Assembly: GCA_002811645.1 (NCBI GenBank)
Contig: PDIP01000033.1
Location: 24,516 to 88,515, forward strand
Source of the DNA: Corallochytrium limacisporum
Taxonomy: Eukaryota; Opisthokonta
DNA length: 64,000 nt
Direction of reading: 5' to 3'
In this document: positions 17,455 through 26,139 of the stretch, piece after piece
How positions within the stretch are numbered: position 1 is the first letter of the stretch
Layout: each line of letters opens with the position of its first letter
Made by a program: the position numbers and the translations under genes
Notes under the pieces: generated by a model
The model's input: the letters and a program-made list of their open reading frames with translations, nothing else
Databases searched by the model: none
What the model was told of the DNA's origin: nothing

Positions 17455-20047
17455 CAATGCAGCCCCCGAGTCCTTGGTTGCCCTGCCATTCCGTGCACCT
17501 CGTGGAGAAGTACGTTCTTCACGGATGTTGCGAAGACAAAAGAGGCTGAGGAGAACATGTGCCTGTAGCATGCACGATGGTCAAAATAGTACCCCATGGT
17601 TGACGTCGCGATCAAAACAAACAATCCAGTAATCAGATGATTCTCAGCCTTCTTCCAATCCGCGATTCTCAGCAAAGTCTGAGTGAAATCCCAAATAGTT
17701 CATGCATGTCGTTTCACACATGAAACCATCGGCTGCCCACTGACGGTCAGTACCAGTCTATTCTTCGTCCATGTATGTTAACCATGTTCTTCAGTTTCCT
17801 AATACTGATTGCCATTTGCTCATTCACACCGGCAGAAACGATCACCACTTTTTGAAACAAACATTTGAGACCCTCCGACACATAACGAGGTGAATGGCAA
17901 GTAAGCAGTACTTCGCCCGGGGGGCTACGTGCCGGGGAGACCGGGGGACCCCACTCACGCAAGCCACTCCGTCCAAAACAAGTTCAGTCGTATATACGTT
18001 TGGTTCACATAGGCCAAGAAAGGATTTTACCTTGCATACAGAAGAGTGAGTCACTGCACGGTCTACGGCCAGTTTGAGCCAACTTTTTTTTGACCACAAA
18101 CGAGTGATCCTTTGCTGGACCCATATCATGCAAATATCTCTAACCCCTGCAGGCCCCTCCCCAATTCGAGTTGTCTTAGAAATTGATTTTAATCGTCTAA
18201 CATATACGGTATCCGTTTCCCAATTGGAACTCAATTTTCTACTACCACTGGCTCTTCGCTCCTGCCTTCTTCAGGCATCGAAGAAGCAGCGATCTAATGA
18301 AAGTGTTCAGTCTACCCAATAAGAAACTATTGCGATCACACATCGGATATTTATAGACGATCCCCCTACTACCGTCTTTACATGGTTTTTCCTCAGAACG
18401 AGAAGCTGTCACTTTACATACTCTGGGACTTGGATGGACATGCATTCGTTAGTTTAATGTCCCCCTTTCCCTCGGGAAATTTCAAGTCCCCCTTGTTTTT
18501 GTTAAAAGACCTGGGGATTCTGGAGTATGCCATTCAATCTGCAACTGTGAGTGGATGGCACATCAACCTGGGGCCCCTCCAGGGGAAGAAGAGGGGAGGG
18601 GGGGGGGGGGCGCCAGCCATGGCCGTGCCTTTGCTGCTGTAGGTCCAAAGGTCTCTTCGCGTCGTTCTTTCCTCCTTTCTTTTTGAATCCCTCTCTATTG
18701 GAACAACGTCCTCTTTGTCTCTCTCCTTTCTTCCCCAATCGGGTTTCTTTGCCTTCCCTTTTATTTTTCTTTTTGAAATTGGGCCCCCCTCTCAAAGGCC
18801 AGCTGAACTAGCCACATCAATTTTTCACAGTGCTCAAACTCCCCCTTCGCGAGCCGAGCACATCGCGGCGATCAATGCTGGCCTACGCGCGGCGATTCAT
18901 AACGCTCCGTATATTATATGTGTAGCATCCATCTCGCGACCAACGGCCTCGTGTCCTGTGCCGGTCACTGTTCTCAGATGTAGGGTTTGATGAAAACCAA
19001 TGCTCTTTTGTCGATCACTGACATGCCCAATGTGTCTGTTTGCTATTTATAAAGTTAGCTACCAGGTACCGACTTGTTCAGCTCTGGTTACGTCGGCTCT
19101 GGTTGGGCAACTTGTAGTGAATTCAACCCCCCTCCCACCCACACTTTCCCGCCCCAACAGAAGCGAGTGACACGATGAACGGAAAACTTATTCATCCCTT
19201 GCCCCGATGGGTGAAGTACTCTGTGTACGTAAGAAGAAGTATGTAGGGACTGTGGGCTGGGAATCTTGGAAAATGAATAGAAGGATTTAATCACTGATAC
19301 CAAATTCGCCTTCCTGCCAGCGCTTCCGCTCAGAATGTCATGCTACGTACCAAATTCGCATGGTCCCTAGTTGCCGTGAGTATAGCACACAGACTTGACG
19401 CAAGTCAATATCACACTACATGGCAATTCTACTGGTGAGGAGAAACAATCATGCTTTGGTGTGCAACCATTGTGGTGAGTATCCATTGCGTGAAACGCAC
19501 ACCTTCTGGGACCAAAAAATTTCCTTCCTTTTTAGGGAGTTTGTGAAAGAGAGTTCGTTCCTTTTCCAACAGGGTTGACCCTACCATCGACCTCTATGGT
19601 ACGACTCGCGTTGGCCTGGATAAGTGGCATCCACAAGAACCATCCAAATGGGGATACACCTGGTTTCTGTGAACAGTGAAATGAGAACAATAATGGGGCA
19701 CCGGGAATGAGATGGGTGAAACTCAAAAACCAGGAAAGGGACGCATTCATCAGATGGTCACCACTTGATGAAGTTGACATGTCCCGCGAAACTGGATCCC
19801 CTGTAGTCCACACGTACTGAGTAGACCTGCGGTATGCCTACAATTCAAAACTTTCTTGCATTCTACTCAGCAGAGCCTTAAGCATTTCCAAACACTGCTT
19901 ATTTCAAATGATTCGAACAGAGTTGCGAAAACCGTCCATTTGACAGTTACTTCAGATCCATGATCTGGTGAGTATTCTAAGTGAAGGTGAACATCAATCT
20001 ACTCATTCATATTTTAGACTTTGTTCGTACGCCCAATAGCCATCAGC
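17455..20047. other. Gene-poor stretch with several intron-like GT-AG pairs
   Basis: No long ORF. Plus-strand GTGAGT donors at 19376, 19475 and 19968 are followed by good acceptors for the latter two: TTTTTAG at 19535 (61-nt intron) and ATTTTAG at 20017 (50-nt intron). Splicing out 19475-19535 joins MLWCATIV (ATG 19451) to a 47-codon continuation ending at 19679. The 19968-20017 candidate lies in the leader of the claudin-like gene. A G10 run lies near 18600. These signs suggest one or more short multi-exon genes that I cannot assemble. Confidence 0.3.
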
Positions 20048-20845
20048 ATGAAAATTTGCCACAGACTATGGGGCCCAAAGGCCATCGTGGCTAGCATAAG
20101 CCTTTTGGTCGTAACAGTGATTGGTATGTTTCTGATCCTGTTTTCTCTCTCCCTACCATGCGGAAGGAACCAGCAGCAGTATCTTTACTGGGTCACCAGT
20201 GGTGCTTGTGACAGCGACTTTTTTTTTTGGGCAGATTGCGACAATACAGTTTCTACACATGACGAGGACCGCGAAAGGGCAAAGTATCTGATTCTCAATG
20301 GGGGAATCGTAGCTTGTCTCGGCATTGCGATCCGGCTGTCAGCGCTCTTGCCGAAGAAGACAAAGCGCTTGAATACCTTTCTTCGCGTGACGGGTGCCAT
20401 ATTAATGTCAGGGGGTGGTATCTGTGCAATAACATCGCTTAAACCTACTTTGGCATACCTCAAAGACTGGCCGGGAACTGGCTTCACGACTGGCGAGTCT
20501 GTCCTCCTGGTTGGGTCGTTCATCGCCTTCTTCAGTGGTGCATCGTTAGCAATGGTGTCTTTCCCTGTGGAACAGTATCGATTCCGTGCTATTCAGATTT
20601 CCAACGTCCCTGTGCAGTCCACTGCAGTGGAAAAGGGGAATGCAGAGAGCACAGGGGTAGTGATTCGGAGCCCGAATAAACTGCCGCCGTGTGAAGTTGA
20701 TTCAGCACGGCGAAGACTACGGAGATGGAGGAAAACCATCTGCATTACCATTCTATCGCTTAGCAATATAACAGGTGTAATAGTCATCTTGTGCTTACCC
20801 CTGTACAGTCCATCCAATGACAATCCAGGACCACATTCGTACTAG
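20048..20845 (+). CDS. Claudin/Sur7-like multispan membrane protein
   Basis: 265 aa from the first ATG of the frame (MKICHRLWGPKAIVAS). Hydrophobic spans: about 13-37 (SISLLVVTVIGMFLILFSLS), 85-105, 115-135, 155-180 and 235-258. The first loop carries W-x3-G-x-C with a second Cys ten residues later (YWVTSGACD and WADCD), reminiscent of the claudin/PMP22/Sur7 loop W..GxxC...C. A fifth C-terminal span (TILSLSNITGVIVILCLP) is unusual for four-span members. A probable 50-nt leader intron precedes it. The assignment rests on topology and the loop signature only. Converges with GGH at a gap of 366 bp. Confidence 0.5.
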   Translation: MKICHRLWGPKAIVASISLLVVTVIGMFLILFSLSLPCGRNQQQYLYWVTSGACDSDFFFWADCDNTVSTHDEDRERAKYLILNGGIVACLGIAIRLSALLPKKTKRLNTFLRVTGAILMSGGGICAITSLKPTLAYLKDWPGTGFTTGESVLLVGSFIAFFSGASLAMVSFPVEQYRFRAIQISNVPVQSTAVEKGNAESTGVVIRSPNKLPPCEVDSARRRLRRWRKTICITILSLSNITGVIVILCLPLYSPSNDNPGPHSY

Positions 20846-21211
20846 AAATACGGTGTTCAAAGGTATTGCATCATCGACAACCAGATCATTGACAATTCCA
20901 TTGGAGCAGACAGTCGTCTGCAGTCTCCACAAAAGTGTCGATAAACGAGCGTTCAGGACCTCATTATGATTGTCATATTAACTAAATCTGTAGAGTCCTT
21001 GAAAACTTCTGAACTTCAATGTATTTCGTTTGAACAGTCACATAAGGCATGGAACATGATTGGTACCAATCGGTTTGGGTTCTCCTCCTTCTTTCCCCAG
21101 GCCTAGGGAGGCCCCGGAAGGTTGGAAGTCCTACCCGACCCTCCGGGTTCAGGGAGCGGGTAGGGGAATTGGCCGGGGGAAAGGGGGGTACCATCGTTGA
21201 AGCCGATCGGC

Positions 21212-22294
21212 TCAACAGGTCAGACAAGTTGGATGAATGAGATCATGGCGATTAAACACATATACCTGCTCAAAGACTGGATCAGTGCGACCATAAAAAG
21301 AGGCTGGGTAATTGTAGATCAGGTACTTGTTGAGCTGTTTGACACTATCAAAATGGCTATCATTTTTGCGTGCTTCACCTATGAAGAAGTTGGCCAACCA
21401 TTGACTGGCGGCAATAGTGTCCGTATCATGAGCAATGTTTCCCCAAGGCTTCCATTCAAACTGTGGTTTCTCAGGATGCCACTGTACTGCCCAAATCGGA
21501 TATTCATCAGATTCGATTGTGGAGACAAATGGCTGGTTGTTTAGATCTGTGGAAGTGCTAATCAAGTTCCAAAAGTTGTTCAGAGCGGGTGTGGCTTCGA
21601 AATGGTCCAAGTGAAGACCGTACATGTGATTGTTATTGGTAACACTTCGAAGAGCAAAGGTTTCAATGACTGAAGCAGGAGCGTCTTGAAAGAGTCGCGA
21701 ACTACGATAGTTCTTGACAAAATGGAGCGGAAGATTGATGTCGGTGGCATTCGTATTCCCCAAAACATTCTGCTGTGCGGAAACGTTCACTAGGAGCTCA
21801 AACCCAAGACAAATCCCAAACACCGGGAACGCCTTGCCCTTTGCATGATACTCTTTCACTTTGTTTAGAATGATCAGTCCAGTCTCATACCATGGTGTGT
21901 TTGGTACTGGCTCACCGGCACCTCCTGGGAAGACCAGCCCGTTGATACGCTCTAACAAGAATTGCAAGTGGTCTTCAGGGGCATCGTACGGGATGGGAAC
22001 CACACGACCACCAGCTGCTTCAATCCATTTTACTGTTGGACCGGCAATGTATTGGTCTCCTTTGTCATCGTAAGGAGAGATAGTAGGCTCAGTCATGATT
22101 CCGATGATCGGTCCGGCAAATAGCTTATTGCGTACATTGTGGTTGTCCTTGCCGGATTCATTTGTCTCAGAGTATGAAAGAGTGTTGAGTTCAAGGTCAA
22201 GTTCTGTGAACCCTTGAGGAGGGGCAGCCAAACCGTTAATAACGGTGCCCAAGCTAACCAGAACCAGACAGAGAAACTCAAGTTGGTTGTGCAT
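21212..22294 (-). CDS. GGH: Gamma-glutamyl hydrolase (folate polyglutamate hydrolase)
   Basis: 360 aa. GGH trims the poly-gamma-glutamate tail of folates in the lysosome or vacuole, or is secreted. N-terminal signal peptide (MHNQLEFLCLVLVSLGTVIN). The class I glutaminase-like fold shows PIIGIMTEP at the start, GLVFPGGAGE, the nucleophile elbow FGICLGFELL (catalytic Cys), and AVQWHPEKPQFEW (catalytic His). All essential residues are present. Slightly longer than animal GGH (about 318 aa) owing to a N-terminal spacer and a C-terminal tail. Confidence 0.93.
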   Translation of the reverse strand: MHNQLEFLCLVLVSLGTVINGLAAPPQGFTELDLELNTLSYSETNESGKDNHNVRNKLFAGPIIGIMTEPTISPYDDKGDQYIAGPTVKWIEAAGGRVVPIPYDAPEDHLQFLLERINGLVFPGGAGEPVPNTPWYETGLIILNKVKEYHAKGKAFPVFGICLGFELLVNVSAQQNVLGNTNATDINLPLHFVKNYRSSRLFQDAPASVIETFALRSVTNNNHMYGLHLDHFEATPALNNFWNLISTSTDLNNQPFVSTIESDEYPIWAVQWHPEKPQFEWKPWGNIAHDTDTIAASQWLANFFIGEARKNDSHFDSVKQLNKYLIYNYPASFYGRTDPVFEQVYVFNRHDLIHPTCLTC

Positions 22295-23270
22295 TATGAG
22301 GAGACGAAAATACCTTCACGCCTGTTGGGTTGAAAGATTTAGATACAAACTTGTCACTTAAGGGTGTTCAGCGGCAATGCTGGAATCTTTGGATCTTAAA
22401 CACCACATTCCCCTTATGAAATCGATGTAGAATTTCTTCCAAGGCCTATTGGTGAAACCACTGCACCGAAATCCGAACATGCTTCCTATCCTGATCTATT
22501 GTCCCTACGCGTATTTCTACGGTATGGATGTATATTGGACATGCCGCTATATTGCAACCAGTAGTGTTGCAAAGTGTATCCGCTACAACTTCAGCAAATG
22601 CAAAGGATTCGGTTCCGGCTCTGAGCCATCGAGTCTAACGGTATCAGACTATAGTTCCTCTGTCGCCTTCGACGTTCACCGGCTCCTGCACGATTCTGGT
22701 CGATTTTCCCTTCAGGCCTGGTCGATGACTCTCGCGAATTCAGTTGCCCAGGAGAACGGACAGTTCTATAGGGAATTGGTAGGGAAGCGGTACTGCCGAT
22801 ACTTACCCGCTTACCCGCCCCCCGGCCCCCCTCCCCCCCTCAAAAGGAAATCCAGGGTCCATGTTTCTCCTGTCTTTCAATCGGGGACCGTCTCAGATCT
22901 TCGGTGGTAGCAGTACAAACACTATGTAGAAAGAGAGTGTCGACCACTCCCTAAGAGTATACCTTAGTAATACCCGTCCCATCCAGAAAGAGCTCGTGGA
23001 AAGCGGGCTACGGTGCCGATGCTTCTCAGCCTCACCGTAGGTCATGACCAAGGATCCGTGCTAATGTGCACGTCGGAACCAATTAAGCGTACCGACACCG
23101 AAAGGTCACCATCAATGCTGACAATGAAGCCCCCCCCGGGGAACGAACGAAAAAGAGGTTTTGCAATAGGTACAGTAATTTGGAAAATGGAAGATTGGCG
23201 ACGATTCTGACGATTCCAGCCACAAAATCACAGAGAGAGAGAGAGAGAGAGAGAAGGAGAGAGAGAGAGA

Positions 23271-23327
<57 letters not shown>

Positions 23328-23818
23328 GGGGGGGGGGGGGGAGAAAGTTTTGGGGAGGAGTGAGGCAGGCGAGCGGACTGGAGGCCAAGACCCGCCGCGG
23401 AGGAGAGGGGGAGAAAGAAAGGAAATCGAACTCGCGTCATTCCCTTTTGCTGCCTGGGCCACAGCACACGCACCCAGCGACACTGACACTGCTGCACTTG
23501 CAGCCTCACACTCACACGTCCCAAGGGCCGCCGGCCGCAGGGACCCCCCGGAAGGGAAGGGGGGGGCCAGTGACAGGTACACCAGAGAGGCCCCGCAGCA
23601 GCAGCGAAAGCACCAAGCACCAAGCAGCGTCCCGACGACAACACCCAAAGAAAATTTACTGGGCCCGTTCCGTCGTCCCCAGCCCTCCGCCACTCGGAGC
23701 CGGCGAGGGAGCGAGAGTGGAGCGGTTCTCCCCGGAGAGTGGGGGCCAAAGGCCCGGGGTTGACGTTTTCTCTTGGGTTTCCTTTGCTTTTGTGTCAGCA
23801 GGTCGCTGAAGAAACGAA
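22295..23818. other. Intergenic region with a long GA microsatellite and G15 run
   Basis: Long gap before the UBAP1-like gene. It holds C-rich runs near 22797-22838, a near-pure (GA)n tract at 23232-23328 and a G15 run at 23327-23341. All long ORFs here come from these repeats. No gene recognised. Confidence 0.5.
23232..23341 (+). repeat. (GA)n microsatellite with adjoining G run
   Basis: About 97 bp of GA dinucleotides with two AAGG interruptions, passing directly into 15 consecutive G. A purine-only strand of this length can form triplex (H-DNA) or quadruplex structures. Confidence 0.95.
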
Positions 23819-23992
23819 ATGGGTGCCCTTGGCAGTACTTTGCCGAGCGACTTAATTAATTGGGCGTTTGCTTTGTTCCTGGATAACCTTGGCAAGTTGT
23901 CAGGTTTGACTTCACTGAACGTAAGCTTGTTTCATGAACGTTTTCCTTCCTACCGCTGGAATTCACAACCATGGAACAGTAAAGCTACCTAA
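23819..23992 (+). CDS. Candidate 57-aa small protein, unidentified
   Basis: An ATG at 23819 opens MGALGSTLPSDLINWAFALF, then LDNLGKLSGLTSLN, with a Gly2 suitable for N-myristoylation. A donor-like GTAAGC at 23921 follows the Asn codon. Unspliced, the frame runs to a TAA at 23990. Joining the GTAAGC to an AG just before 24181 would fuse it in frame to the UBAP1-like gene, but that protein already starts normally at its own ATG. No family recognised. Confidence 0.3.
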   Translation: MGALGSTLPSDLINWAFALFLDNLGKLSGLTSLNVSLFHERFPSYRWNSQPWNSKAT

Positions 23993-24183
23993 CACTGGAG
24001 ATGGTAATCGGAACGAAGTAGTTGACTTAGCTACCGGTCGGTGAAATAAGAACCGGGGGAAAACCCGAACGACGTGGACATCCAGTAAGAGAACATGGGG
24101 TTGGCCATTCATGAGCCTTAGCAAAATAAAAGAAAGCATGACCTGAACAAGTGAATTTGAGGGAAGGAAAACGGGAATAGATC

Positions 24184-25965
24184 ATGGTCCTAAAGCTATC
24201 CGACCGTCAATACCGGTCACTCGGGCAGGTCCCAGTGCATCTGACAAATGAGTATACTATTGCCCGGGCAACCGCAGCCGATCCACACGTTCTGCGGACC
24301 GCAGAACGGGCAGCTCACGGTGTTCAGGGTAGTCGCTTTCTGCACGATTTCAGTCTAGAAGAGACCGTACAGCTACGCATTCACGGCCGGCGAGACCAGG
24401 AAAAGAAAGAGATCGAAGCACGTAAGAAGCGTATTGCAGACGCCGAGGAAGCAGCGAAACCCGCTGCGGCGCGCCTGTTTGATAAGCAAGGCACAGAGGC
24501 GCTGATCCCGACACGTGCTTCTCAGGAAGCACAGCAGCAGCTCGGTACGGAGTCCGTCGGGTCCGATCAACGGTCATCTCCTGGCGAGACAGCCCCTACG
24601 GAATCACCGAACTCGGGAAGCCCTCGCCAGACCGTGAGGCTTTCTCCAGGAGTGGAACTAAGTAACGGTATGGCGGCGGTGATCGGTGAACTGGGACAGA
24701 AACAAGAGGAGGCACAGGAGCACAAGGTTCCGCCTGTAGCATTGCAGATGAACGGCGACAATGGTAAGATACCTATACAAAAAGTCGACTCCACCGGCTC
24801 TTCTGGCTCCTCACTATTCGTTCGTAAGGCCAAGACCACGGATAACAACGCCGTGAGCAGCCCTGTGTACATCCACAGCAGCCTGCTTAAGGAATTTGAA
24901 GACGACCATGCGGATCCTTTCAAAATTGTGGAAATGCAGGGAGTCAATGAGAGCGAGGAATTGGCCAGTGTCTTTGGCGGCGGCAATGCGTCGAATGTGG
25001 CGGCTGCTCCCCAGCCGGACCAGCAGCGGCCACAACAACCGGTACGCCCTCCTCGTCGGTCGCGGTCAAATTCGGCCGAGAATCTGCCGGGTCAAGCAGC
25101 TCAGCAACCACCGCAGTTTCAGTCCTATGCTCCGAACGACATGCACAATGTTTTCCTGGGCCAGCTGCAACAGCAGCAATCGGCAATGCAAAACAATAAT
25201 CACCACCATCCAGGACCGCACCACATGGGGTCGCAACAGGACGTACAACCGCACCCTCAACAACAGCATCCACCAACCGCATACCAAGCCCCTCAGGGTG
25301 ACCAGCAGCGGCACTCCTCGTCCGGAACGAGTGGGTACGTAGCACCACCACCGCCCAGCACAGGTGCCGGTGGCTACCCGAGGCTTAACGGGGTGAGCAC
25401 GACTGCGGACGAGACAGTAGCCGCATCAACCTCTGTCAAGAAGAGTCCCAGGTCCCAACGCAAGGCCGGCACTGGTAAGGATGGCCCCAACAATAAACGC
25501 CGTCCCAAGGTGGATGTGAGCGGCAAGGCCTCCCGGGACCAGAGCAGAGGCAAGAACGGCGAAGCAGCAGGGCAGGACGATACTCCACCGACATACACCG
25601 AGGCCGTGGCCGTCACGGACCCCATGATGCGCAAGTTTATGGACATGGGTTTTCCCCGGGACCGTATTGCTCGCGGTCTGGTATACATCGGTGGGGATGA
25701 CCCGGAGGCCGTCTTCAACTACCTCGTTGCCCTACACGAGCTCATGGATGACCCCACAACGCCGTTGCCACTTGAGGCCGCTGAGGAGGCCTACCAAAGG
25801 TACAATGACGACCTGCAGACGGCCAAGACGTACGGGTTCGCATTCCAGAAGGTAAAGGAAATGGGCTTTGACGAAGTGGACGTGCGGGTAGCCCTCCGAA
25901 CCAAAAATAATAACGCAGAGGAGGCCATTGAAGCTCTGTTGAGTGGAGAGCTTGGTAACAACTAG
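24184..25965 (+). CDS. UBAP1: UBAP1-type ESCRT-I subunit
   Basis: 593 aa. Three UBAP1 landmarks are in order. The N-terminal segment has FLHDFSLEETVQLRI followed by a charged helix. A UMA-like motif at about residues 235-262 (LLKEFEDDHADPFKIVEMQG, then NESEEL) matches the UBAP1 pattern for Vps37 binding. C-terminal overlapping UBA repeats (SOUBA) start at about 480 (RKFMDMGFPRDRIARGLVYI) and 555 (KVKEMGFDEVDVRVALRT). UBAP1 makes an endosome-specific ESCRT-I that sorts ubiquitinated receptors. The centre is a long Gln/His/Pro-rich disordered linker. Other two-UBA proteins are possible, but the UMA-like block argues for UBAP1. Converges with the CBM21 gene, gap about 170 bp. Confidence 0.72.
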   Translation: MVLKLSDRQYRSLGQVPVHLTNEYTIARATAADPHVLRTAERAAHGVQGSRFLHDFSLEETVQLRIHGRRDQEKKEIEARKKRIADAEEAAKPAAARLFDKQGTEALIPTRASQEAQQQLGTESVGSDQRSSPGETAPTESPNSGSPRQTVRLSPGVELSNGMAAVIGELGQKQEEAQEHKVPPVALQMNGDNGKIPIQKVDSTGSSGSSLFVRKAKTTDNNAVSSPVYIHSSLLKEFEDDHADPFKIVEMQGVNESEELASVFGGGNASNVAAAPQPDQQRPQQPVRPPRRSRSNSAENLPGQAAQQPPQFQSYAPNDMHNVFLGQLQQQQSAMQNNNHHHPGPHHMGSQQDVQPHPQQQHPPTAYQAPQGDQQRHSSSGTSGYVAPPPPSTGAGGYPRLNGVSTTADETVAASTSVKKSPRSQRKAGTGKDGPNNKRRPKVDVSGKASRDQSRGKNGEAAGQDDTPPTYTEAVAVTDPMMRKFMDMGFPRDRIARGLVYIGGDDPEAVFNYLVALHELMDDPTTPLPLEAAEEAYQRYNDDLQTAKTYGFAFQKVKEMGFDEVDVRVALRTKNNNAEEAIEALLSGELGNN

Positions 25966-26139
25966 ATGATTGCCAAGACCATGATGCACATTGTAGGAGT
26001 TGCTTGTATATACAAATCGTGTTTATTTTCCGTATTTTGGTATTGGTTCAAATCCAAACAAAAATGTAGTTGAGTACTACGCCAACCGACGAGACTGATC
26101 GATTGCAAACGAAACGCTCCAATTAAACTTCTTTCTATT

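Noticed and set aside
17842-18322. Frames on both strands with an acceptor-like CTAACCCCTGCAG at 18152
   Set aside because: A possible 107-nt intron joins two open segments, but no ATG or family supports a gene.
22449-22910. 153-codon plus-strand frame
   Set aside because: No ATG at the start of the frame; the second half runs through a C-rich tract; no domain.
23112-23809. Long ORFs on both strands across the GA repeat
   Set aside because: They translate the microsatellite into Ser-Leu or Glu-Arg repeats and are repeat artefacts.
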